Origin: Poindextera sp963706385
GTDB taxonomy: Bacteria > Pseudomonadota > Alphaproteobacteria > Caulobacterales > Caulobacteraceae
Assembly: GCA_963706385.1 (NCBI GenBank)
Contig: OY970153.1
Coordinates: 1,550,001-1,614,000, forward strand
DNA: 64,000 bases
Reading direction: 5' to 3'
The position numbers were made by a program, and so were the translations under genes. Positions 51,301-60,804 of this stretch are shown piece after piece (position 1 is the stretch's first letter; each line of letters opens with the position of its first letter). The notes under the pieces are model-generated. The model was not told the DNA's origin and did no database searches. It was given only the letters and a program-made list of their open reading frames with translations.

Positions 51301-52293
51301 ATGGGCGCGCTTGAACTGGTCTGTCCCGCCGGATCGCCGGCCATGCTGCGCGCGGCCATCGAAGCCGGCGCGGACAGCGTCTACTGCGGACTTCGCGACG
51401 AAACCAATGCGCGCAACTTCCCGGGTCTGAACTTCTCGGCCGCCGAATTGGAGCAGGCCGCGGCCTGGGCGCACCAGCGCGGCGCCAAGGTGCTGGTGAC
51501 CATCAACACCTTCGCCCGGGCGGGCGCGGTCGGGCTCTGGCGCACGGCGGTGGACACCGCCGTCGCGGCCGGCGCGGACGCGATCATCGCCGCCGATCTC
51601 GCGGTTCTCGCCTATGCGCGCGAGGCCCACCCCGGCCAGCGGCTGCACCTTTCCGTGCAGGCGGCGGCGAATTCCGCCGAGGCCGTCGCCTTTTACGCCG
51701 AGGCGTACGGCGTCAAGCGCGTCGTCCTGCCGCGCATCCTGACGGCGGCCGAGATCGCCGAACTGGCCCCCCGGACGGCGGTGGAGCTGGAGGCGTTCGT
51801 ATTCGGCGGCCTCTGCGTCATGGCCGAGGGCCGTTGCGCGCTTTCCTCCTACGCCACCGGCCGCTCGCCCAATCTCTCCGGGGTCTGCTCGCCGCCCGAG
51901 TTCGTGGTGTTCGATCGATCGGACACGGCGCTGATCCCGCGCCTGGGCGGCCTGGCCCTCGATCGCATCGCCGCGGACGAACCCGCCGGCTACCCAACCC
52001 TCTGCAAGGGCCGGTTCGAGGCGCAGGGCGCGGTCGGCCACCTGTTCGAAGAGCCGGTCAGCCTCAACGCCATGGGCTTGCTCAAGGCGCTGCGGCAGGC
52101 CGGGGTGACGGCGGTCAAGATCGAGGGCCGCCAGCGCGGCCGGGCCTACGTCGCGCGCGTGACCGCGGCGTTCCGCGCGGCGATCGACGCGCTCGACCAC
52201 GGCGGCGACATCCCGGCGTCGGAACGGCTTCTGCGTGACCTGGCCGAGGGCGGTCGGCAGACCGAGGGCGCCTATCGGAAGAAGTGGCGATGA
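51301..52293 (+). CDS. ubiU: O2-independent ubiquinone hydroxylase subunit UbiU
   Basis: A 330-residue U32-family protein. The four iron-sulfur Cys are Cys172 and Cys179 (GGLCVMAEGRCALS), Cys196 (SGVCSPPEF) and Cys235 (TLCKGRF), with the same spacing as E. coli Cys169/176/193/232. UbiU and UbiV form a complex carrying two [4Fe-4S] clusters that hydroxylates ubiquinone precursors without O2, using prephenate as oxygen donor in E. coli. It overlaps ubiV by ATGA and follows ubiT by 3 bp. The complete set suggests that the cell can respire with ubiquinone under anoxia. Confidence 0.93.
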   Translation: MGALELVCPAGSPAMLRAAIEAGADSVYCGLRDETNARNFPGLNFSAAELEQAAAWAHQRGAKVLVTINTFARAGAVGLWRTAVDTAVAAGADAIIAADLAVLAYAREAHPGQRLHLSVQAAANSAEAVAFYAEAYGVKRVVLPRILTAAEIAELAPRTAVELEAFVFGGLCVMAEGRCALSSYATGRSPNLSGVCSPPEFVVFDRSDTALIPRLGGLALDRIAADEPAGYPTLCKGRFEAQGAVGHLFEEPVSLNAMGLLKALRQAGVTAVKIEGRQRGRAYVARVTAAFRAAIDALDHGGDIPASERLLRDLAEGGRQTEGAYRKKWR

Positions 52294-53198
52294 CCCGGGC
52301 ACGGATCGAACTGACGCTTGGTCCGCTGCTGTTCAACTGGTCGGCCGAGCGGCTGCGGGCCTTCTACGATCGCGTCGCCGACTTCCCCGCGATCGACCGC
52401 GTCTATCTCGGGGAAGTCGTCTGCGGCAAGCGCACGCCCCTGGCGGCCGACGTTTTGCTGGAAGCGGCGGATCGGCTGCGGCGCGCGGGAAAGGTCGTCG
52501 TGTGGTCGACGCTGGCGCTTCCATCGACCCCACGGGAGATGCAGGCTTGCGCAGAACGGCTCGCCTCGGGCGAGCTGGTGGAGTTGAACGATGTTTCGGG
52601 CCTGGCGCGGCTGGCGCCCGACGCGGCCTTCGTCGCCGGCCCGTTCCTCAACATCTACAACGAGGTCGCGGCGGCGGAACTCATGCGCCGCGGCTGCAAG
52701 CGGCTCTGCGCCAACGTCGAGCTGCCGCTGACCTCACTGGCGACAATCACCGCCGCGTGCGCCGGGCTCGAGATCGAGCTGTTCGCCTATGGCCGGCTGC
52801 CGCTGGCGCTGTCCGGCCGCTGCCACCACGCCAGGACGTACGGGTTGCGGAAGGATTCCTGCCATTTCGTCTGCGATCGGGATCCGGACGGCCTGGCGGT
52901 GAACACGGTGGAAGGCGAGCCCTTCCTGGCGATCAACGGGATCCAGACCCTGTCGCACGGCGTTCATCTGGCCGACGCACGCCTGGAGACGCTGCGCGCC
53001 GCCGGCGTGGGCGCCTTGCGGGTTTCGCCGCACAGCGGCGATCTGGCCGAAATCTTCGCCGCGTTCCGACGCTTCGCCGACGGCGACATCGACGGTCAGG
53101 CCCTGCGGGTCGCGGTCGCGGCGGCGGGTCCGCCCGGACCGCTGGTCAACGGCTACCTTTTTGGCCAGGCCGGCCTTCGGCGGGTGGCGGAAGCCTGA
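52290..53198 (+). CDS. ubiV: O2-independent ubiquinone hydroxylase subunit UbiV
   Basis: A 302-residue U32-family protein. Cluster Cys are Cys45 (VVCGKRTPL) and Cys178, Cys191 and Cys195 (SGRCHHART...SCHFVCD), with spacings of the last three matching E. coli Cys180/193/197. It partners UbiU in the O2-independent hydroxylase. The start is ATG 52290, overlapping the ubiU stop by 4 bp. A GTG two codons earlier is the alternative. The 3' end overlaps the convergent SulP gene by 46 bp. Confidence 0.93.
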   Translation: MTRARIELTLGPLLFNWSAERLRAFYDRVADFPAIDRVYLGEVVCGKRTPLAADVLLEAADRLRRAGKVVVWSTLALPSTPREMQACAERLASGELVELNDVSGLARLAPDAAFVAGPFLNIYNEVAAAELMRRGCKRLCANVELPLTSLATITAACAGLEIELFAYGRLPLALSGRCHHARTYGLRKDSCHFVCDRDPDGLAVNTVEGEPFLAINGIQTLSHGVHLADARLETLRAAGVGALRVSPHSGDLAEIFAAFRRFADGDIDGQALRVAVAAAGPPGPLVNGYLFGQAGLRRVAEA

Positions 53199-54887
53199 AC
53201 CACCTTGCCGCCGGCCAGGGTCCGGATCGCTTCCTCGACGCTGCGGAACAGGTGGTCCTGGCCGAGCCGGTCGGTGATGCCGAAGCGGTCGAACGCGGCC
53301 TGGGCGCGGACCAATTCCAGGCGCGCGACGGCGAAGTCCATGCCGCTGGCGCGGGCCGCGGCGATCACCTCGGACAGGATGCCCGAGGCGGTGAAGTCGA
53401 TTTCCACGATGCTGCTGGCCTCCAGCACGATCAGCCGCGCCGCGCCTTCGCCGCCAGCGATCGCCTCCAGCACCCCGCGGCGGAACTCATAGGCATTGAG
53501 GAACGACAGCGGCGCCTGGAAGCCGATCACCAGGACACCCGGCTCGGTCTCGCCCCGACGCTCCGGCGAGGCCGGCCACCAGACCGTCGTGCCCCGCACC
53601 CGCTCGAAGGCGATCGGCCGCACCCGGGTGATGGTGAAGACGCCGTGCGCCAGGGACAGGAAGATGCCGATGGCGACCCCGGTCTGGATCGGCAGGGCGA
53701 CGATCAGCGCCGTGGTCAACAGCGCCAGGGCGAACTCGGTGGGCGCGCGGCGCCAGGATCTCGGCGAAGGTCCGAATCCGGAAGATCCGCTGGGCGACGA
53801 ATAGCAGGACGCCGCCGAGCGCGGCCGTGGGCACGTGGGTCAACAGCCGGGTCCCGAACGCCGCCAGCAGCAGAACCGCCAGCGCGGCCGAGAGGCCGGC
53901 GAGCTTGGAGCGCCCGCCGCTCGCCGCGACGATGGCGGTGCGCGGCGGGCTGGCGTTGACCGGAAAGGCGCCCACGAGGCCGGCCAGCGCGCCGGCGACG
54001 CCCAGGCCGACGAAATCGCGGTCGACATCGGGGTCCGCGCCCGCGTCGCCGAAGGAGCGGGTCGTCGCGGCGGTCTGCATCATCACCACCAGAGCCACGA
54101 CGAAGGCGAGACCGACGAGCGGGATGGCGTTCTCCAGCCCAAGGCTGGGCAGGCTCACGCGCGGCCATGCGGCGGGAACCTGGCCGAGCACGGCCACGCC
54201 GCGCCGCTCCAGGCCGAAGAGGGTGGTCACCAGGCTCGCGCCCACCACCGCGATCAGGGCGCCGGGAAGGCGCGCGCTGAGCTTTTCCGCCGCGGACACC
54301 ACCGCGAACACGCCGAGCCCGATCGCCGCGGAGGCGAGGTTGATCGCCCCGGCCTCGGCGCCGAGACGCGCCAGCCGGTGATAGACATCGCCCGAACCGT
54401 CCGGCAGCCCGAGCACCGAGGGCGCCTGCGACAGGACGATGTGGACCGCGATCCCGGCCAGAAAGCCGGTGGTCACCGGCGCGGACAACAGGTCGGCGAT
54501 CCAGCCCAGCTTCAGCACGCCCGCGACGACCAGGAGCAGGCCGACCATCAGCGCCAGGACCGCGGCGAGTTCCGCGTACTGGGGCGAGCCGACCGCGGCC
54601 ATCAGCGCCAGGCTGCCGGCGAAGATCGGCGTGATGGTGGAATCGCCGCCGGCCGACAGCCTGCGGTTGGCGCCGAACAGGGCGAAGCCCACCGAGGCCG
54701 CGGCGAAGGCCAGAAAGCCGACCTGCGGCGCAAAGCCCCCGAGCCGGGCGGTGGCCATCTGCTCGGGGATGGCGATGGCGGCGAGCGTCAGCCCAGCCAC
54801 CAGGTCGTGACCGACGCCGGCGGGCGTCAGGCCGCGCGGGAACCGCGGCGGCCGGGCTTCATCTTCGCGCGGCGGAGGATCGGTCAT
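53153..54887 (-). pseudogene. Frameshifted SulP-family anion transporter with STAS domain
   Basis: Two reverse frames join into a ~577-residue SulP protein if one base is removed from the GG at about 53753-53754. The first part (MTDPPPRED...RTFAEIL) contains the membrane domain with LAGLTLAAIAIPEQMATARLGG, GDSTITPIFAGSLA, and NASPPRTAIVAASGG. The second part (TTALIVALPIQTGVAIGIFLSL, then FQAPLSFLNAYEFRR...IVLEASSIVEIDFTAS) is the last membrane segment and the STAS domain. Total length 1735 bp is one base over a multiple of three, as expected for a 1-bp insertion. It would transport sulfate or bicarbonate if intact. It is convergent with ubiV. Confidence 0.75.
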
Positions 54888-54935
54888 CGCGCGCCAGCCT
54901 AGACCGCGCGGGCCCCGGCCTCAAATCGCGGCGCG

Positions 54936-56402
54936 TCAGCCGTCCTGTTCGCTCACCTCCAGCGGCACGAACAGCCGCCGCCCGCCGTGCTCGACCAGCA
55001 GCAGCACCGACTTGCGGCCGGCGTGGCGGGCCGCGTCGACGGCGGCGGACAGGTCGGCGGGCGTGTCGGTCTTCCGCTCGCCCGCGCGCACGATCACGTC
55101 ACCGCGCTGGAGACCCTTGTCGCCGGCGGCGGAGTCTGCGGCGACCCCTTCGATGGTCACCCCGCCCTTGGGGTTGGCGGCCAGGCGCATGCCCAGCACC
55201 TTGCCCTCGTCGCCGCCACCCGGCGCGCCCTTGCCGGCGAGGGCCACCTCGGAGGGGCGCGCGCCCGAGCGCACGACGATCTCGCGCACCGCGCCGTCGC
55301 GCCGCAGCTTCAGATGCAGATTCTCGCCCGGATGGGCCAGCGCGACCTGGCGGGTCAGGTCCGACGCCGAGGCCACCGCATGGCCGTTCAGCTCCAGGAT
55401 CAGGTCGCCCGATTTCAACCCTGCGCTCGCCGAGGGTCCGTCCGGCGTCACGTCCGCCACCAGCGCCCCGGCGTGGGGCGCCACGCCCAGGCTGTCGGCG
55501 ATCTCGGGGGTGACGTCCTGGATCATCGCGCCGATATAACCGCGGGTGACCTTGCCGTCGGCGATCAGCTGTTTGGAGATCGACTGCGCGACGTCGGCGG
55601 GAATGTCGAAGCCGATGCCGACCGAGCCGCCCGACGGCGAGAAGATCGCGGTGTTGACCCCCACCACCCGGCCATAGACGTCGAAGGTCGGGCCGCCGGA
55701 ATTGCCGCGGTTGATCGGCGCGTCGATCTGCAGGTAGTCGACATAGTTGTTGCCGCTGACCCTCGGCCGCGACAGGGCCGAGACGATGCCGGCGGTGGCC
55801 GACCCGCCCAGATTGAACGGATTGCCGAGCGCGATCACCCAGTCGCCCACGCGCGGCTTGGCCTGGTTCTCGAAGTCCACGAACGTAAAGCCGGTCCCGT
55901 CGACCTTGATCACCGCCAGGTCGGTGGCCGCGTCGCGCCCGACCAGCTTGGCGCTGAGCTTGCGATCGTCGTTGGTGCGCACGGTGATCTTGTCGGCGCC
56001 GTCGACCACGTGGTTGTTGGTCAGGATGTAGCCGTCGGCGGAAATGAAGAAGCCCGAGCCGGAGGCCTCCATCTTCGGCGCCGGCTGATCGTCCGGTTGC
56101 CGCGGCCCGAAGAACTGGCGAAAGTCGGGGACATCGCCGTCGCCGTCGCGCGGGGTGAACGGCAACGGGCCGATGAACGCCGCCGCATCGCGGCTGGCCT
56201 TGCCCTCGACGTCGATCGAGACCACCGCGGGGGCGACCCGCTCGACGATATCCGCGAAAGAAGCCGGCGCGCCGGGCGCGGACGCCGCCGCCGCGCGAGA
56301 ATCGACCACCTCGGCGCGGACCAGGCTCCAGCCGCCGACCGCGATCGACATCGCCAGGAGCCCGCCCATCGCGGCCCCGGTGAAAAGACCTTTGTTGCTC
56401 AT
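54936..56402 (-). CDS. HtrA/DegP-family periplasmic serine protease
   Basis: A 488-residue trypsin-like protease. An N-terminal signal or anchor (LFTGAAMGGLLAMSIAVGGW) is followed by the catalytic domain with triad His131 (TNNHVVDG), Asp161 (AATDLAVIK) and Ser235 (NRGNSGGP). Two PDZ domains follow (about 280-380 and 390-480), as in DegP/DegQ/MucD. It degrades or chaperones misfolded proteins in the periplasm. The start is ATG 56402. The 43-codon upstream extension to 56531 has no homologous character. It is divergent from the sensor kinase, across 230 bp. Regulation by envelope stress is inference from family. Confidence 0.93.
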   Translation of the reverse strand: MSNKGLFTGAAMGGLLAMSIAVGGWSLVRAEVVDSRAAAASAPGAPASFADIVERVAPAVVSIDVEGKASRDAAAFIGPLPFTPRDGDGDVPDFRQFFGPRQPDDQPAPKMEASGSGFFISADGYILTNNHVVDGADKITVRTNDDRKLSAKLVGRDAATDLAVIKVDGTGFTFVDFENQAKPRVGDWVIALGNPFNLGGSATAGIVSALSRPRVSGNNYVDYLQIDAPINRGNSGGPTFDVYGRVVGVNTAIFSPSGGSVGIGFDIPADVAQSISKQLIADGKVTRGYIGAMIQDVTPEIADSLGVAPHAGALVADVTPDGPSASAGLKSGDLILELNGHAVASASDLTRQVALAHPGENLHLKLRRDGAVREIVVRSGARPSEVALAGKGAPGGGDEGKVLGMRLAANPKGGVTIEGVAADSAAGDKGLQRGDVIVRAGERKTDTPADLSAAVDAARHAGRKSVLLLVEHGGRRLFVPLEVSEQDG

Positions 56403-56634
56403 GGAATTCCGCTCATCCGTTTCGATCCGCCGCCAACGCGGCCGCCGGTTCCTACCAATCCCCGCGCCCGGGCGCCAATTGTAGGCGAGGTCGTGGCGAA
56501 TTCGCGGCAAGGCCGGCTCCACGTTCGCCAAAAACGCGCCGACGCCCCGGCGCGGCGCGGCGCGCGGCCATCAGCTCATAGCGGCATGCAGTCTCAACCG
56601 TTCCTTTAGGGGTTGTCTCAACTATGGAGAACAA

Positions 56635-59259
56635 TTGACGAGAACGGGGTCGAACCCCGACCAAAACATTGGCGACGAGGGCGGGTCTTTGCGTTTTCGG
56701 CTCGACGTGAGGCGTGCAGCGAAACAGTCGATGGCCGCGCTGTCCGGCCCGTCGGGCGCGGCGTCGCGGCTGCTGTTCGCCGTCATCGTGTGTCTCGCCG
56801 CCCTGCCGCTGGTCGATTGGCCGCTGCCAGCGGCTTGGTTGGCCGTCATGGCGCTGCTGGTGATCGGCGAGCGGTGGTGGCGCGCACGTAGGTCGGCCGC
56901 GGGGCGCAAAGGCGGCGTGATCGGCGCCGTGCTCTCCTGGCTGCTGAGCGCTGGATATTCGCTGGCCGCGCTCTATTTCGTCCTTTCACACACCGGCGCG
57001 CCTCAGATGTTCGGCATCACGCTCTACGGCGTGGTGATGTTCCAGATCCTGGGGAAGGACTACACCAACCGCCGGCGCCTGATCCTGAACCTGACGCCGC
57101 CGGTTCTGACGATCGTCGCCGCGGAGGTCGTCTCGGCCGTCGGCCTGATCGCGGGCCACCGGCCGTTCGAGATCCTCATCCTCCTTGCCGGTCCATGCGT
57201 CGTCTTCCTGGCGTTCCGGGCGGTCGAGAGCGATCTGACCGTGAACCGGCGCCGGAGGCTCGAGGCCAGAGCGCGGGCCGAGGCTTCGGCGCGCCAGATC
57301 AGCGAAGCCCATCGCATCGCCCTGATGGCCGAGGAGATGGCCGGCGTCGGTTACTGGAGCTTCGACATGGCGAGCCGCGTCATGACCTGGTCCGACGCCG
57401 TGTACCGAATCCACGGCGTTCCGGGCTCGAGCAAGGTTCCGGAGATCAACGACGTCTTGGCCATTTACGGCCCGTCCGATCGCGACCTGGTCCGCGCGAA
57501 ATTCCAACGCACGATGTCGGACGGCGTCCCCTTCACGTACGAAGCCTCGATCATCAAGGCGGACGGCGAGGCCGCCTGTCTGGTCGCCAGCGGCGCCGCG
57601 GAACGCGGACCGGACGGCCAGGTCGCCACGGTGTTCGGAACCATCATGGACGTGACGCAGACGCGGCGGCGCGAGGAGGCGTTGCGGCAAAGCGAAGCGC
57701 GGTTCCGGATGCTGGCGGACCATGCGTCGGACATCATCTTTTGGATCGCCGCCGACGGCGGCGTGCTCTACGTCTCACCCTCGGTCAGGACGCTCGGCTA
57801 CGCCCCGGATGACGTGATCGGCGGCAATATGTTGAGCTACATCCACCCGGAAGACCGCGAGCGGGCGTTTTCGCGCCACGCGGCCTTGCTCACCGGAGAG
57901 TCCTCCCAAAGCGCGAAACGGCCCGAGTACCGGCTGCAGACCTCCGACGGCCACCACCTCTGGTTCGAAGCCTCCGCGACGGTCATCCGGGACGAGGACG
58001 GGCAGCCGACCTCGGCCGTGACCAGCCTGCGCAACGTCAACGCGCGGCGCCGGCTCGAACAGGATCTGCTCGACGCCAAGCTGCGAGCCGAGGCCGCCGC
58101 CGAGGCCAAGGCCGAATTCCTGGCCAACATGAGTCACGAAATTCGCACGCCCTTGAACGGCATCATCGGATTCTCCGGCCTGCTGAACGAGGTCGCCGAC
58201 CTGCCGGAAACCGCCCGGACCTATGTCCGGCGCATCGCCACCAGCGGCCGGGCCCTGCTCGCGGTGGTCAACGACATTCTCGACTTCTCCAAGCTCGAGG
58301 CCGGCCAGGTCGAGCTTGATCCGCATGCGTTCGATGTGCGGCGCTTCTGCGAGGACACCCTGGCGATCTTCTCGGGCGAGGCCGCCGCCAAGCGGCTCGA
58401 ACTGCGGCTGGCGATCGACGACGCGGTCCCGCCCGTGCTGAACGCCGACAGCGCGCGCCTGCGCCAGGTCCTCGCCAATCTGATCAGCAACGCGATCAAG
58501 TTCACCGACCAGGGCTCGGTCGGCGTCACCGTGAATTACGAGTTCGAACCGCGCCGACTGCGGATCGCGGTCGAGGACACCGGGGCCGGCGTCGCGCCCG
58601 ACAAGCTGGACCGCCTGTTCAAGCGCTTCTCCCAGGTCGACGGCTCGGTCAGCCGCCGACATGGCGGCTCCGGGCTGGGGCTTTCGATCTGCAAGGGCCT
58701 GGTCGATCTCATGGGCGGCGAGATCGGCGTCATCTCCGAGCTTCGCGTTGGCTCGACGTTCGCGTTCTGGATTGCCGCATCGCCGGTGGCGGAGGAGCCC
58801 CAGGCGGATGACGACGCCAGCGGGATCATCGCCGAGATCGAATCCGCGCCCTCGCGCATCCTGGTGGTGGACGATCTGGACGTGAACCGCGAACTGGTGC
58901 GCGCCATCCTCGAGGCGACGGGCCATTCGGTCGAGGAGGCGGCCAGCGGCGCCGAAGCGGTCGAGATCGCGATGGGCGCGGCGTTCGACCTGATCCTGAT
59001 GGATCTGCAGATGCCCGGCATGGACGGCTTCTCGGCCGCGCGGGCGATCCGCAACCTGGCCTTCGCGAACCGGCGAACGCCGATCATCGCCCTCAGCGCC
59101 AATGTGCTTCCCGAGCACGTCGAGGCCTGCCGGGAGGCCGGCATGAACGATCATATCGGCAAGCCCGTATCGCCCGGCGAACTGATCGGGGCGGTGGCGC
59201 ACTGGTCGCGGGTCGATCGGGACGCCGAGCTCGACGACGACCTGAGAGAGCGCGCCTGA
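56635..59259 (+). CDS. PAS-domain hybrid histidine kinase
   Basis: An 874-residue membrane-bound sensor. Several N-terminal hydrophobic segments (about 40-190) are followed by two PAS domains (about 225-345, 355-475). The HisKA helix holds His501 in NMSHEIRTPLNG, and the HATPase domain has ADSARLRQVLANLISNAIKF and GSGLGLSICKGLV. A C-terminal receiver carries phospho-acceptor Asp790 in LILMDLQMPGMDG. It has no HPt domain, so relay to a separate protein is needed. The start is TTG 56635 with GGAG seven bases earlier. Later in-frame ATGs (56731) are possible. No cognate regulator is adjacent. Confidence 0.9.
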   Translation: MTRTGSNPDQNIGDEGGSLRFRLDVRRAAKQSMAALSGPSGAASRLLFAVIVCLAALPLVDWPLPAAWLAVMALLVIGERWWRARRSAAGRKGGVIGAVLSWLLSAGYSLAALYFVLSHTGAPQMFGITLYGVVMFQILGKDYTNRRRLILNLTPPVLTIVAAEVVSAVGLIAGHRPFEILILLAGPCVVFLAFRAVESDLTVNRRRRLEARARAEASARQISEAHRIALMAEEMAGVGYWSFDMASRVMTWSDAVYRIHGVPGSSKVPEINDVLAIYGPSDRDLVRAKFQRTMSDGVPFTYEASIIKADGEAACLVASGAAERGPDGQVATVFGTIMDVTQTRRREEALRQSEARFRMLADHASDIIFWIAADGGVLYVSPSVRTLGYAPDDVIGGNMLSYIHPEDRERAFSRHAALLTGESSQSAKRPEYRLQTSDGHHLWFEASATVIRDEDGQPTSAVTSLRNVNARRRLEQDLLDAKLRAEAAAEAKAEFLANMSHEIRTPLNGIIGFSGLLNEVADLPETARTYVRRIATSGRALLAVVNDILDFSKLEAGQVELDPHAFDVRRFCEDTLAIFSGEAAAKRLELRLAIDDAVPPVLNADSARLRQVLANLISNAIKFTDQGSVGVTVNYEFEPRRLRIAVEDTGAGVAPDKLDRLFKRFSQVDGSVSRRHGGSGLGLSICKGLVDLMGGEIGVISELRVGSTFAFWIAASPVAEEPQADDDASGIIAEIESAPSRILVVDDLDVNRELVRAILEATGHSVEEAASGAEAVEIAMGAAFDLILMDLQMPGMDGFSAARAIRNLAFANRRTPIIALSANVLPEHVEACREAGMNDHIGKPVSPGELIGAVAHWSRVDRDAELDDDLRERA

Positions 59260-59342
59260 TTCCACCCGGTGCGGGTTTCTCCGGCCTCGAACGCGGGCTA
59301 CAACCGCCAGCGAAGCTGGACGACTTCATTGGGAGACGCGCG

Positions 59343-60446
59343 ATGCAGGTGACGGCGGCGGTGGCCAAGGCGCCAGGCGCGGACTTCGCGATCGAGACCG
59401 TCGAGCTCGACGATCCGAGGCCCGATGAAATCCGTGTGCGGATCGCGGCGGTGGGCGTCTGCCACACCGATCTGGTGGCGCGCGACGGCCTGATGCCCTT
59501 CTCGATGCCCGCCGTGCTCGGTCACGAGGGCGCGGGCGTGGTCGACGCGGTCGGCGCGGCGGTGACCAAGGTTGCGCCCGGCGACCGGGTGGCGATCACC
59601 TTCCGCTCCTGCGGCGCCTGCGCGCGGTGCCTGAGCGGCGATCCGGCCTACTGCTACACCATGCCGATGCTGAACTATATCGGCATGCGCCTGGACGGCT
59701 CCAAGGCGCTGCACCAGGACGGCGTCGACGTCTCGTCCAATTTCTTCGGCCAGTCCTCGTTCGCCACCTACGCCCTGGCCTATGAGCGCAACGTGCTGAA
59801 GCTGCCCGACGACATCCCGTTCGAACTGGCCGCGCCCCTGGGCTGCGGGATCCAGACCGGCGCGGGCGGGGTGATGCTGGCGCTGGCGGCGAAGAGAGGA
59901 TCGTCGATCCTGATCCTGGGCGGCGGGGCGGTGGGCCTGTCGGCGGTGATGGGCGCGGCGATCCAGGGCTGCGCCACGATCATCGTGGTCGAGCCGCACG
60001 CGGCGCGCCGGGCGCTGGCCCTGGAACTGGGCGCGACCCACGCGATCGATCCCGCCGCCCAGGCCGACCTGGCCGCGGCCGTGCGCGCCATCGCGCCGCA
60101 AGGCGTCGACTACGCCTTCGACACCACCGGCCGGCCGGAGATCCTGACCGCGACCATGGCCTGCCTGGCGCCCAAGGGGGTGTTCGGCATCGTCGGCATC
60201 CCGCCGGCCGGCACCCCGATGCCCGGCGACCTCGGCACGGTGCTGACCTTCGGCCAGACCGTGCGCGGGATCATCGAGGGCGACAGCGACCCGGACGCGT
60301 TCATCCCCCAGCTGATTGCCCACTGGCGCGCCGGTCGCCTGCCGCTGGAAAAGCTGGTGAAGACCTTCCCATTCGCCCAGATCAACGCCGCCATCGCCGC
60401 CCAGCACCACGGCGACTGCGTCAAGGTGGTGCTGACCACCGGGTAG
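59343..60446 (+). CDS. Zinc-dependent alcohol dehydrogenase (aryl/benzyl-alcohol type)
   Basis: A 367-residue medium-chain Zn alcohol dehydrogenase. Catalytic Zn ligands are in GVCHTDLVARDG and GHEGAGVV. The structural zinc lobe CGACARCLSGDPAYC (four Cys) is complete. NAD-binding ILGGGAVGLSAVMGAA is followed by EPHAARR, which favours NAD+. The overall pattern resembles aryl-alcohol dehydrogenase (XylB/AreB) and class III ADHs. It would oxidise primary or aromatic alcohols to aldehydes in the cytosol. The acyl-CoA ligase 358 bp downstream could use the resulting acid. That link is inference. Confidence 0.9.
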   Translation: MQVTAAVAKAPGADFAIETVELDDPRPDEIRVRIAAVGVCHTDLVARDGLMPFSMPAVLGHEGAGVVDAVGAAVTKVAPGDRVAITFRSCGACARCLSGDPAYCYTMPMLNYIGMRLDGSKALHQDGVDVSSNFFGQSSFATYALAYERNVLKLPDDIPFELAAPLGCGIQTGAGGVMLALAAKRGSSILILGGGAVGLSAVMGAAIQGCATIIVVEPHAARRALALELGATHAIDPAAQADLAAAVRAIAPQGVDYAFDTTGRPEILTATMACLAPKGVFGIVGIPPAGTPMPGDLGTVLTFGQTVRGIIEGDSDPDAFIPQLIAHWRAGRLPLEKLVKTFPFAQINAAIAAQHHGDCVKVVLTTG

Positions 60447-60481
60447 AGCGTGATGATTCCAAGTTGAATCACACTATTACT

Positions 60482-60598
60482 CCGCTCGTCCCGGCGAATG
60501 CCGGGATCCAGATCAAAAAAACACTGGTCTTCCTTGGTATCTTGAATGGAGCGCCTCCGCTTTACAATCTGGGTCCCGGCATTCGCCGGGATGAGCGG
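60482..60598. repeat. Paired inverted hairpin repeat element (empty copy C)
   Basis: Arms at 60482-60511 and 60569-60598 are 30-bp inverted repeats with two mismatches, and each holds a CCCGGC-GAAT-GCCGGG hairpin. The 57-bp interior has no gene. This is the same family as the pair around the GIY-YIG gene (15091-15476) and the pair at 9006-9197. Of the 358-bp gap between the dehydrogenase and the ligase, the rest (60599-60804) shows only promoter space and a GGAG ribosome site for the ligase. Confidence 0.85.
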
Positions 60599-60804
60599 TG
60601 GAAATACTCGCCTAGGAATTAGAGCGACAGGTTTTCCTGTTCCCTGGGGGAAAGGTCAGAGTTCCGCTAAACCTGAAACCGGACCCTCCCAACGGCGGCT
60701 CAGAGTCACGAACTCGCCCCGCCCCCTCGATCCAATCAAGCCTCTTGTCTTCCCACGCCCCGATCGGCGTAGACTGCCGGAAAGACAAAGGGCGGAGACG
60801 AGCG

